Of a stretch of DNA of 64,000 bases, positions 1-10,399 are shown one piece after another. The notes below the pieces were generated by a model that did no database searches, was not told where the DNA came from, and worked only from the letters and a program-made list of their open reading frames with translations. The first letter of the stretch is position 1; each line of letters opens with the position of its first letter. The position numbers and the translations under genes are program-made. Source of the stretch: Mixophyes australis (Eukaryota; Chordata; Amphibia; Anura; Limnodynastidae); contig JAVHZZ010000004.1 in NCBI GenBank assembly GCA_036250195.1, forward strand, positions 166,916,369-166,980,368, written 5' to 3'.

Positions 1-326
1 CTATCCAGACACAGGGATCTCTCTCAGTGGTCCTGAGTATCACACTCCTCTCACTCTGTTACCCCCGGCAACCACCAACCACTCCCCACTGTCACCCCCG
101 GCAACCACCAACCACTCCCAACTGTCACTTCTCCTTCAAGAAATATATATATATTTTTTTTAACTCTTTATAAACACTTTTAACAGATAAAAAAATAAAA
201 TTAACAAATTAAAAACATCTTAGTATACCAAATTTCAGCCCTTTCTGAATTTTTTTTTCTAAGAATTTAGTAGGTCAGTGTATAACTCCGCCCAGCAGGT
301 GGCGCTGCAGCTTGGTTTTATTTTTT

Positions 327-359
<33 letters not shown>

Positions 360-393
360 TAGACTAACACACGCCACTAAGCATTTATATTAT

Positions 394-444
<51 letters not shown>

Positions 445-853
445 TAATTTATATTTATATATTTATAGTTGAAGTTTAATAATTGAATGAAGGAGGTAAT
501 CAATATTTTTTGTACACTAATAGTATTGGTAGTGATGCGATTAGTATACAATCAAATCATTATTTTAGCAAATAGCAACATTCAAATGAGTTTAATCTAT
601 TTATTTTAGTTACTATAAAATATAATGTGGTGAAAAATCGTATTAATGTTTCCAACATATTAATGTTCGCAATTGCATGAGAACATTTTCGGTGTTATTT
701 ATGTAGCATCTGCACCTTGCGAAGGCTAGCTATATATAATATCGCTTTTTTATACACAAAATAGCCAATCCACAGGGATCATAAAAACCAGTCTAGAGGG
801 AGGAATCTGAAGAAGGAACAATGACCAGAGGACTCCACTAATGCCACTTCCAG

Positions 854-893
<40 letters not shown>

Positions 894-1024
894 CACACAC
901 ACACACTTGTTACATTTGTAAGAGAAGTGTGTTAAAGAAGTTTTCTCTAACACAGCTTGTTATGAATTTCTGGCATAGAAATAGTATGGATTCCTCAGAA
1001 CAGACTCTTAGGAATATTTTATCT
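1..1024. repeat. Non-coding flank with simple repeats
   Basis: No gene is visible. A 33-bp unit containing CCCCCGGCAACCACCAACC is repeated about twice at 57-128. Microsatellites follow: (CA)n at 329-357, (TA)n at about 395-440, (AT)n at 857-888 running into (AC)n to about 905. The rest is AT-rich single-copy-looking sequence. Confidence 0.85.
292..306 (+). promoter_or_regulatory. CTCF-like binding motif
   Basis: The 15-mer CCAGCAGGTGGCGCT fits the vertebrate CTCF core consensus CCASYAGRKGGCRSY at every position. It lies between AT-rich DNA and a (CA)n tract, about 53 kb upstream of the SEMA3A exon. Very similar words also occur inside dispersed repeats of fish and frogs, so it may have been brought here by an unrecognised repeat. 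Occupancy is not shown by sequence. Confidence 0.45.
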
Positions 1025-3050
1025 TGTGGCAGGGTGTAGATCTGACACATGTGAGGAAGGGGTTAACCTCTTTAAGAAGTGTGTGTCATGGCACCATTCA
1101 TTCCTCATACTTGACAGGTTTATATCCTTTATCAGGTTCAGTATAAATTTTACAATCTTGGTGGAAGGACTGTTCTCTGCAAACCTCTCAATTAATAGCT
1201 CTGTGATCTGAACCTGACCATTGTAACTCCTGCTTTGCTAACTCCTGATTTGCTGTGATGTTGCTTTGCTGTAACATTAATTTGTTGTGTCACTGTTCCT
1301 GTCCAGTGAACTTAGTAAAAGCCATGTAACAGACCTCCCTCCAGAGTTCTGACAATATACCTACCTTTCCAAAGTTGGAATTAGAAATAGTCATATAGTC
1401 ATGTCCTTGGGGTAAATTTATTAGGTTCTAATTTCTGCAACTCACCAATATTCAGCAAGTTTGACAGCTAAATTTAAAAAAGTTACCCCATGAGCTCAAG
1501 TACATAACAAGGCCAACATGGAGACTGTCATGCAATAGCTCAAGGAGCTCAAGCAGTCACAATTGAAGTGCATGACCAAACAGACTGGGTACAATACCAA
1601 CAGGAGAGGGTTACGCATTAGGAGAAGGTATGGAATATTGATGCTGTAACAGTATTGTAATCCTGTCCCCCCAGTGCCAGTCACTGCCCTGATCCCTAAT
1701 ATAAAAGATGGAGAAGATCTTGATGGCGTTCTAACAAAATTTGAAGACTAACTGCGGCCCTGAATTTACCTGAGACTTTTTGGGCAAACCATTGGTCACC
1801 CCTGTTAATAAGTGATCACCCCTGTTAATAAGTGGCCTATGTGAATTTGGTAAATGTAGTCAAGGCTGTTATTCTGGAACATCTCTCATTCACCAGAGAA
1901 ACAGCTCAGGCCTGAATAATGGCTACATGCATATATGCCTAAGTTGCTACAGCTCATTAATTAGCCCAGATAGTGAAAGCCACGCAATAGTTAATTAGTG
2001 GACTTTCACGGTCCATGGCTCAATTGGACTGATAACATCTGGCTGCCAGTCATACATCTGGTTGAGAATGCCTTGGGTGCTGAGTAAAAACCCTGTTAGT
2101 GTGCCCAGCTTAACATTTCCCATGTAGGATCATCATAGCACAGTCAAGAGAAGCTTCAAATTGAGAAATAAATTAAAAGAGATCAATCAGCTGCTGCTAT
2201 GGCTCTAGATTTACCTAAGAGACCCAATACCCATTTTGGATATCTCCTCTGATTTTCATAGATATGTTGTTTGTGCCCAGTTCCCAAGAATCTCATGTAA
2301 TTGCCCATCAGTTAAGTCTGGATTAAAAATTACCACCTGTCTGACTTGTGGAGAAAAGAGACTTTATAAAGCCAGCTGCCCACAATTTGACTATTTTTTT
2401 GCAAACTTCTAGTCCTATTGTCCCAGGACTACCTATATCTGCAGTGGAAAATGAGTTCCCTCCTGTAAAGTGTGATAAGCGATACATTTTGTGGGGTTTT
2501 TCGACCATGTCCCTCTAAAGTGGTTAAAATACACGTGTAATGTCGATCTTCAATCTTAACTAAGTGGTACCTCACCAACCAGTCCTTCTCTTTTGATATT
2601 TGCCATCGCCCAGGGCACCTAGACCTCAGATACCTCAGTGTGTAACTTTTTGTCCCATAGAGGGCTTTGATCCCAGGGCTTTCTCCTCAACTGGTTCAAA
2701 ATTACACTTCATGAGCGAGGTATGTGGCAGGGTGGAAATCTAAGGAAGGGGTTAACTTTTCAGGAAATGTGTGATAGCTCCACCTCTTGCTTACACTGAT
2801 GATGATTATGCCCTTTATAAAGCCTGGCAGGTTCAGTGTAAAGTTAGCAGTCCTGGAGGAAGGAATTTTAACTACAAGCCTACTCTGCTATTTTATCTGT
2901 CAGGCAGTGCTGTTAGCTGAATCTGACTATTCCAACTCCTGCTTTGTTGCAACATTAATATCCTGCAACTGTAATCTGCTGTGTTGCTGTTCCTGCACTG
3001 TGGACCTATTAATAATAGTCACATTGGAAATAGACCCCTGTACCTGTTGT
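1025..3050 (+). mobile_element. Old LTR retrotransposon with two LTRs
   Basis: Two alignable copies of about 320 bp, each beginning TGTGGCAGGGTG, lie at about 1025-1345 and 2723-3045 in direct orientation. Both continue through GAGGAAGG-GGTTAAC, a CAGGTTCAGT block, TCCTGCTTTG and GCTGTTCCTG. They flank 1.4 kb of internal DNA. Broken plus-strand reading of the interior at about 1520-1940 gives peptides such as NIKDGEDLDGVLTKFED and LEHLSFTRETAQ, resembling the SCAN-like gag of frog Ty3/gypsy-type elements. No protease, RT or integrase is seen, so this is a decayed or internally deleted copy. LTR 3' ends are approximate and no target-site duplication was found. Confidence 0.65.
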
Positions 3051-3239
3051 CCTTTAAAAGAGGTCAATATGAAACACATGATAGCAGCAGAAAAACTGTA
3101 AATTATGTAGCACAACATTACACAAAAGGCCAACATTATGTTACATAGAGCTGTAAATTAAGTAAAGGAAGCAAAGACATTACATATTTCTAAAAACTAG
3201 AAATAAGAGGTAAATTGGGCACTACTACCTAGAGCTTAC

Positions 3240-3751
3240 CAGGGGCGGGCTGGGCTGGGGGGCAGGGGCAGTGGCGGATCCAGGGCGGGGCGATCGGGGC
3301 AATCGCCTTCCCCTCACCTAGCGGGGGCTTGCTGCCGACGGCTGCACACTATGTGCAGGTCCATTCGGCAGTGACAGGCAGGGACAGTGTGCTACCCGGC
3401 TGCTCTGATTGTGTTTAAAACACAATCAGAGCAGCCGGGCAGCACTTTGTCCCCCGCCTGTCACTGCCGAGCGGACCAGCACATAGTGGGCAGCCGCCGG
3501 CAGCCTCAGAGGTCAGAAAGGGGGCGGGGCCTAAATCGCCCCCCCCCCTCCTAAATCGCCCGGGGACAACCATTTTCTAGATCCGCGCCTGGGTCGCTCA
3601 GAATCACAGCTGTTAGGGCCACCCCCCGGAAGCAATATCGGCGATTTTTACCGGCGGCCGCATTACATGACACTCGTTGAGGCCGCATCCCGTGTCATGG
3701 AATGCTGCTGCCTGTACGCCCCCCAGGCTGACATATGCCAGCCCGCGCCTG
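3240..3751. mobile_element. hAT-type MITE, interrupted by a nested MITE
   Basis: The ends are CAGGGGCGGGCTGGGC and (inverted) CAGGCGCGGGCTGGC, flanked by a perfect 8-bp duplication GAGCTTAC at 3232-3239 and 3752-3759. An 8-bp duplication and a CAGGG-type end are hAT hallmarks. The uninterrupted 111-bp version is at 32017-32127. The extra sequence here is mostly the nested element at 3269-3591. Confidence 0.85.
3269..3591. mobile_element. Nested MITE with long internal hairpin
   Basis: Terminal inverted repeats are CAGTGGCGGATCCAG on the left and, inverted, CAGGCGCGGATCTAG on the right. The core at about 3358-3478 is a near-perfect inverted repeat: arms of roughly 55-60 bp containing CCGGCTGCTCTGATTGTG meet at a TTTTAAAA-like centre. 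Comparison with the element at 32017-32127 shows about 16 bp of the host MITE missing at the insertion point, and no target-site duplication is recognisable. Confidence 0.75.
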
Positions 3752-4226
3752 GAGCTTACAATTTAGTAAAAAAAAAAATACTCTCACCTACCAGAACATT
3801 TGTGCTTAAAAATAAAGGTATTTTGATTCACATGGTTATAAAAATGTATTTCTCATGCTTAAAAACTTTCCTATCTCTGTTTAATTATGTGTCCTGTCAT
3901 TATTAGTGAGCCTAATTTGCACCTAAAAAAATATCACATTTGCACAATTTTTTTCATGTAATACGGAACCCTATACTCACAGCCTGTTTACTGGTATAAT
4001 TCAAAACTGACACAAGATAATGGTAAATTATTATATAAAATGTTGGGATCCATGGTACACCTAACACAGCTCCATAATTGCAGGCACTGAGTAAGCAAGC
4101 TTAATATCCTACATGCAAGTGTTTCCATCCTCCTGCCCCTGGCTCACCATTTAATGCTGTCATTAATTCCTAATTAGACCTGTCTCTATATTGTGTGTTT
4201 TATGTATTCTACATTGCACTTGAAAA
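3752..4226. other. Non-coding, nothing recognised
   Basis: AT-rich sequence with short A runs. No reading frame with family resemblance and no clear repeat was identified. Confidence 0.7.
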
Positions 4227-4334
4227 CTTTAGTCGGGTGCTAATTAACTTACCAGTACGTTTTTGGAAAGTATGGGAGGAAATCCACGCAAACACAGGGA
4301 GAACATACAAACTCCACACAGATAGGACTATGGT
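4227..4334 (-). mobile_element. tRNA-derived SINE, first half (split)
   Basis: Contains the conserved SINE segment read on the minus strand: on the plus strand GGAGGAAATCCACGCAAACA then ACATACAAACTCCACACAG. The copy stops at 4334 and resumes at about 6779; the 2.4-kb hAT-type element at 4335-6774 lies between. Fuller copies are at 17198-17480 and 20772-21141. Confidence 0.8.
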
Positions 4335-6774
4335 CAGGGCCGACGAAAGAGAGGGGGGTACTAATTACCTGGGCCTGGGCATGCCAGGGGGCCCGACCAG
4401 GGCCCTCACTGCCGACTATTGGTTTTTTTTTTAAACTTTTATTGTTTTTTAGTTTTTATTTTCCTGTGCGGCGAGGGTGAAGTATGGTGACTCCGCCCCC
4501 TTTGTTGGTGGGGGAGCAGGCTACTGCACTGAATGCCCGACATTCATTTAGGAGCGGCGCAGAGAGGTACAAGCAAGAAGACAGAAGGGAGAAGAGAGAA
4601 GAGATGAAATGAAAGAAGCCAATACAAAGATAAGTAAAGGAACGGAGGCAAGGGGAGGAAAACAAAAGCACCGATGAAGGAGAGGGGGGGGAGCAGCACG
4701 GCACAGTGATGAATTAGAGGGGGGGTGTGATGGCATAGTGTGATGAATGATAGGAGCAGTATGGCACAGTGATAGAGGGGGTCAGGATGGCACAGTGATG
4801 AAGGAGAGGGGGAGCAGCATAGCACAGGGATGAATTAGAGAGGGGGGGCATGATGGCATAGTGTGATGAATGATAGGAGCAGCATGGCAAAGTGATAGAG
4901 GGGGGTCAGGATGGCACAGTGATAGAGGAGAGGGGGGAGCAGTATGGTACAGTGATGAAGGATAGGGGGGACAGCATGGCACAGTGATGAAGGAGAGGGG
5001 CAGGATGGCACAGTGTAATGAAGGGGGGGCAGCATGGCACAGTGTGAAGAAGGGATGGACCAGCAATGCACAGTGTGATGAAGGGGAGGGGGGGGCAGCA
5101 TGGCACAGAGTGATGAAGGAGGGAACAGCATGGCACAGTGTGATCATAAGGGGGCACATCATGGTAATGATGAAGGGCACAGTAATATGTGTGTGATGGC
5201 ACAGGGGGCTTGTGGTAATGTGTGTGTGATGGCACAGGGGGCTTGTGGTAATATGATGAAGAATAGGGGGGGGCAGGATGGTATAGTGTGATAAAGGAGG
5301 GACAGCATGACACAGTGATGAAGGGGAGGGGAGTGGGACAGCATGGCACAGTGATGAAGGAGAGGTGGGGCAGGATAACACAGTGTGATGAAGGGGGGGT
5401 GAACAGTTTGGCACAGTGATGAAGGAGAGTGGGGAGGCAGCATGGCACAGTGATGAAGGAGAGGATGGCAGGATGGCACAGTGATGAAGGGGAGAGCAGC
5501 ATGGTACAGTGATGAAGGAGAGGGGGGCAGGATGGCACAGTGTGACGAAGGGGGGAGCAGTATGACACAGTGTGATAAAAAGGGGGGGACCGGCATTGCA
5601 CAGTTTGATGAAGGGGAGGGGAATCAGCATGCCACAGAGTGATGAAGGGGGGGAGCAGTATGGCACAATGTGATGAAGGGGGGCAAGGTGAAAGGGGGGA
5701 AAGCAGCATGGAGGGTGCAGTGTAATCATAAGGGGGCACAACGTGGTGATGGTGAAGGGTGCACAGTAATATGTGTGTGTGATCGCACAGGGGGCTTGTA
5801 GTAATGTGTGTGTGCTGGCACAGGGGGCTTGTGGTAATGTGTGTGTGTGTGATGGCACGTGGGGCTTGAGGCAATGTGCTGTGAGGTAGGTTTTGGCTAC
5901 ATAACGGGTGCAATTTTGTTTTTGGGGTGATGGTGGGGCAATTTAATAGTGGGTACTTAATTTAAGATGGGGTGTTTTGGGGGCTATTGAATGTGGGGGT
6001 GAGTTTGGGGAAAGTGAGGTCTCTTTATTAAATGTGCCTACAAATTATTTCATGGCAGTGATGGTTGCAGGAAATAGGTACATTTATGAAATGTAAATAC
6101 TATTAATTTATTGCTGGAACTGTTTGGAGGGAGGGAAATAGGTTTATTTATTAAATGGGAATACTATCATTTTAAAGTTGGGGCTGGAGGAAGGCCTAAT
6201 TATTATTTGTGGGTACTATTCATTTAACGCCGGGGCTGGTGGAATTTTCTAAATGGACCCATTTTTTTCCAAATAGTTTCCCCAGCATTCCAGGATCCAG
6301 ACAAGCCGCAACTAAAAAAACCTGCAGCCACAGGTGAGTGAAAGTGAGAAGAACAGGTAGGAGAGAGCAGGACAGTCTGTGAAATGTTGTGATTCTAGTG
6401 AACAATCCCAATTTTTGGTGAGTGTTCTGCCGAATGTAAGGGGCAGGCCAAGACTGTGAACTCTTTATGTACACACTGCATTCTTTATGTACTACACTAT
6501 GGTGCTACATGTCCTGAAAGTCAGGAGTACTGGGACATATGTCACGCTCCGGTTAGCGGGCACTGCACACTTGTGCCCATGGTGTACACAACAATGCAGG
6601 TTTTTTTCTGTAGTAGGGTGGCCTAGCGCTTTTCACCGGCTAACCACGCCCCAATGATGCATAGCTACGCCCCAATTTTATGAACACAGCCACTCCCACT
6701 TTTGCAATGCTCAACTATAAGGTGGGCCCCATGAAGTTGTTGTACCAGGCCCTGAATTCCTCTTAGCAGCCCTG
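4335..6774. mobile_element. hAT-type element carrying a minisatellite
   Basis: The left end CAGGGCCGACGAAAGAGAG and the inverted right end CAGGGCTGCTAAGAGG form a terminal inverted repeat. It sits inside a SINE: the left flank is ACTATGGT and the right flank ACTGATTATGGT, which fits an 8-bp duplication with 4 extra bases (GATT) on the right. Size is 2440 bp. About half is G-rich tandem repeat. No transposase is recognisable, so it is non-autonomous. It is younger than the SINE it interrupts. Confidence 0.8.
4680..5870. repeat. G-rich minisatellite with higher-order structure
   Basis: A variable unit of roughly 30-36 bp of the type CAGCATGGCACAGTG-(T)GATGAAGG-AGAGGGGGG is repeated many times. 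Higher-order copies are visible: a block of about 117 bp near 4722-4838 recurs at 4840-4955, and a CATAAGGGGGCACA...GGGGGCTTGTGGTAATGTGTG block at 5133-5252 recurs at 5719-5840. On the minus strand this gives open frames of over 300 codons made of cysteine-, histidine-, proline- and serine-rich repeats; they are low complexity and not treated as genes. Confidence 0.9.
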
Positions 6775-6778
6775 ACTG

Positions 6779-6853
6779 ATTATGGTGGAAATCTAACTCA
6801 TGACCCCAGCACTTTGAGGCAGCAATGCTAACCCCGGTGTCATTTTGCTGTTG
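6779..6853 (-). mobile_element. tRNA-derived SINE, second half (split)
   Basis: ATCTAACTCATGACCCCAGC followed by GCAATGCTAACC matches the tRNA-like promoter end of the SINE (compare 21080-21141). It completes the copy begun at 4227-4334. Confidence 0.75.
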
Positions 6854-7956
6854 TATATTACATTATATGCAGAGCTCATCTACTTTTTTACACTTTTTTT
6901 TCCATCCCAGATGTTTCATTGTAACACTTTTACCCATAGCATCCTAGTTATTTTTATTGTGTGGTTGTACTCTGAAGGTGGTTTTTGTTTGGTGAAATAT
7001 ATGCATGCTATTAGGCACTGAAACAAATACACAAGCAAACAAACATTGAAATAGAATTGGATCTTTTTGAACCAGGTACAGATAAAACCATACTGTATGC
7101 TAGATGTATATATAGAATGTATTGGGTTAATATTAACTGTTAATATGATTAAATAGGTGATTTTGGCTGGCAGCATAATTGTATCAGCTCCTAAAATACT
7201 ACCAGCAAATTACATCATCTTGTACAACATGGTATTTCAATTCCTTAAGGAATCTATGAGCATGAATTTTGACCTGACAGGAGAGCCCTCCCCCCTAGAT
7301 ACTCTGCACAAGGTATGATCTGGTGCGTCTCAAGTAACGTATAACTATTTCAATATGCTTGTCACAAAATGACTTAATCAGCAAAAATCAGATTTTCTGA
7401 CATAAATTAAAGGTGATTAAGAGTTATATTTTCTTTCTACCAAATGAGCCAGTTTACATAACACATTCATTTTTAAAATAACTATTTATTTTGGCTCTTG
7501 CCATACTTTCATACAATTCATAGGATAGCACATCTGCCCAAATATTCATAGTATTGATGAGCTTTCTTTTTCTTGTAAGGCACAAGTCCAAACCTGAAGA
7601 TATATATGATGGTTTAGAAAGAAATATGAAAAACTGATAAGATCTGTGGTGGGATCATTTATTTCTTTTAGAATTCATGAAGCATGTTTTCATTTGTTTG
7701 CTTTTCAGACTAACACAAAAACATGTAATTACTTTGATGATATATGAGGGGGGGAAAACAAGCAGAGGGTTCTTTATGTTTAAAAAAAAAGCATATGGAG
7801 GTAATTGAAACCAGAATAAATATGATTTCTTTATACTTCAAAGCATAAGTTGGCAACATATGTCTCTAAATGTGGCAGAACTACAAGGCCCAGCCTTTGT
7901 AACTGTGGCAAAACAACAAGTCTAGCATGTCCGTCCAGACCAAGCATGTTGACTTC
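6854..7956. other. AT-rich non-coding DNA
   Basis: No coding similarity. A stretch around 7865-7945 (GCAGAACTACAAGGCCCAGC...) looks like a degraded dispersed frog repeat; the rest appears single-copy. Confidence 0.65.
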
Positions 7957-8517
7957 TGCTAGGTACACACTACAGATACGATATAGTTAACAATTTTACG
8001 AACGACTGAAGAAAAAAAATTCCCGATCAGCATGCCAAACTGTGCTCTTCATCTGTCATAACCATCTGAAAAGATTGTGGGCTAGATTTACTAAGCTGCG
8101 GGTTTGAAAAAGTGGGGATGTTGCCTATAGCAACCAATCAGATTCTAGCTTTCATTTATTTAGTACCTTCTACAAAATGATAGCTAGAATCTGATTGGTT
8201 GCTATAGGCAACATCCCCACTTTTTCAAACCCGCAGCATAGTAAATCTAGCCCTGTGACTCTGCACACTCTATAGAGATCTATGGACACTGCTGGTCATG
8301 AGTGCATACACACCGCAGAATTGGAATGACGTTGTTCCATCGTTCAAAGAGATTTTTTTTGTCTGGTTTAAGAACCCAATCAAACAATACGATGTGCTTT
8401 GCAACAATAATCATTCATCGTTGGAGAGTACCGACTAATGCGATATTGGGCCGAACAGTCATTTATCTTGGGAAAGGCCTGATAATCAGCTGAAAAATCT
8501 GTAGTGTGTACCCAGCC
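7957..8517. mobile_element. MITE with GGTACACACTAC ends, interrupted
   Basis: The left end GCTAGGTACACACTACAG and inverted right end GGCTGGGTACACACTACAG are the terminal inverted repeats, with TTA following the right end. The Harbinger-like MITE at 8079-8253 is inserted in it. A related, longer copy lies at 42144-43358 between TTA direct repeats. Shared internal words include AATCGGAATGAC/AATTGGAATGAC and TCCATCGTT. Confidence 0.75.
8079..8253 (-). mobile_element. Palindromic Harbinger-like MITE, copy A
   Basis: A 175-bp inverted repeat: GGGCTAGATTTACTAAGCTG... through AGTGGGGATGTTGCC and AACCAATCAGATTCTAGC, then the reverse complement. It is flanked by TGT at 8076-8078 and 8254-8256. The short loop is reversed relative to copies at 33168-33342 and 45832-46006. 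Three-base duplications and a GGG-start terminal repeat suggest the PIF/Harbinger superfamily. Confidence 0.85.
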
Positions 8518-8520
8518 TTA

Positions 8521-10070
8521 TAGTTTCACATGGCTGAAGAGACACAGGTTGCCTAAATATGCTATAAAGCATTGACATAAATACAACTGTCTCATCCTCA
8601 GTACAACATTTGCTACTGGCCTACCCTATATTTGTATGTTTGAGAAGAACAAAGCTGTACATATTGGTGTAAATTGTGAGATAGCGGCACATGTTTTTGT
8701 AGCTCCAGTGGGTGCTAGGCATGGTAGCAGTTCAAAGTTACACAAAACTATAAAATATGTGATTTTCTATCTAAATACATTAACTAATAATTATACAATT
8801 ATTTGTTTTAAAAATAAGCTGCATACTGCTCAGCTAAATTCAGTGTAGCTCCAAAGTGTTAAAGGAGCATTATCATTGAAAATTGCTAATTTGTCAACTG
8901 GTAATGTTTGTTGCTGCCACACAGGGTAGCTGGAAATCCACATTAAAGACAGGATTGGATTTATTACTCTGAAGTGAGGCAAAGGTGATAGGAGTACTCA
9001 AGTGAGTGTGACGTGATTGAGGATGTACCGCAAACTAGAAAATAAACATTTAGCAGTTATGTGTTATCTGCTTTAATGTCCTTGGTGTTTTTCACTGAAG
9101 AACAAAGTGCAGTTACTGATCAAATTTAGACTAAATACAAAAGTTTGCACAAGGCTTAAAGCAACGGCTATTCATCCAGAGCGACCTCTCATTTTTTTAA
9201 CTTGGTTCAACAGCTTAAACTGGAGTCAAGACAAAGAAAACATTGTCAGACCATTTTAACTCATGTAAATGCATTAGAAAAATAGCATGACAGTATTGCT
9301 GTTCTAAGTCTAGCTTTCTAAGCAGTTGTTTTTGCAGTCACCATAAACCTTTAAGAAACACTAACATTAGGCTTCAATAGCTTGCTTCCTATCATTAGCA
9401 ACTATGCAATGTGAATAAGTCCAACCGTTTTTGCAAGGCATACATGCATGTCTAAAACAATATTGAGATTGAGGCAAAGTCACAGGTAAGGTGAAACATT
9501 CCTTTTTAATAATTATCTATAGGATTTTTCCCCCACGGATGCATCTGTCTGGGCCTGACCTAGAGTAACCCTTAAGAAGGCACTCACATTGAATGTAGTT
9601 TTTACTCTTTTGGTGGAATGGATGGATCATTGCTTAAGGCACAAATGGCTGTTAGGTTAATAACACAAGTACATGTAGCCCATTAATAAAGTCTTAAATT
9701 GAACTCGCCAAGTGTCTATTTTCTTTCTCTCTACAACTGCACAGTGCGAGCTATAGAAGCCGCATCTCCTTTGTATGAGTTGGAGACATAATGTCATTTT
9801 GTAAAACATGGGAATGTAGAGTGTTCTTAGAGTAAGTAAAAAATAGTAGGATTAGTTTTCTAAATCCCTGCATGGAATTAGTGGAACTCCCTGAAAGCAA
9901 CTGCTTGCTTAAACCTTAATGTGAAAACAAAGAGAGGAACCTTTGAAATTCAGGATAAAGCAAAGGAGCTAGAAGTTTGATGGATGAGTGTGGGAGGGAC
10001 GAGTGCAAGAGATAAGCTCTGTTTTACAGTTTGATGTTAGATGTTGCTTTGAGAACTCCTAACGCACATG
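8521..10070. other. Non-coding, single-copy-looking DNA
   Basis: No repeat or gene was recognised. Mixed composition without simple repeats; 9080-9480 is moderately AT-rich with several homeobox/POU-like words. It could hold regulatory sequence, but nothing here proves it. Confidence 0.6.
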
Positions 10071-10076
10071 TATACA

Positions 10077-10393
10077 CCATACTTGCCAACTCTCCCGGAA
10101 TGTCCGGGAGACTCCCGCATTTTGCGAGAGTCTCCCGGACTCCCGGGCGAGTGTGGCAATCTCCCGAATTCTGCCCACTTCCTAGTGAAGTGGGCAGAAT
10201 TAGATCCCAAACGCCGCGATTCCCGATGAATCGCGGCGTTTAGCCCCGCCCCCCGCTGTCAAATGACGCAATTTGCGTCATGACGTCACAGGGGGCGGGG
10301 CCGAAATGACGCGATTTTGGCCGCCCCGCCCCCTCACGCCCCCCTCCACTGGCTGGCTCCCGGAAGAGAGCTGAAGAAAGTAGGTAAGTATGG
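10077..10393. mobile_element. Hairpin-array MITE (CCATACTTGCC ends)
   Basis: The ends are CCATACTTGCC and, inverted, CCATACTTACC; TATACA flanks both sides (10071-10076 and 10394-10399), a 6-bp duplication if the ends are placed here. The body is a string of hairpins: TCTCCCGGA/TCCGGGAGA near 10097; AATTCTGCCCACTTC and its complement at 10167-10201; AAACGCCGCGATTC and its complement at 10209-10241; and a nested GCCCCGCCCCC / TGACGCAA-TTGCGTCA structure at about 10243-10301. A second, degraded copy is at 41622-41880. GC content is far above the neighbourhood. Confidence 0.8.
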
Positions 10394-10399
10394 TATACA

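Noticed and set aside
4782..5913. Long minus-strand reading frames (358 and 335 codons)
   Set aside because: They are made entirely of the minisatellite unit, overlap each other in different frames, and consist of Cys/His/Pro/Ser/Leu repeats without any domain. Absence of stops follows from the repeat.
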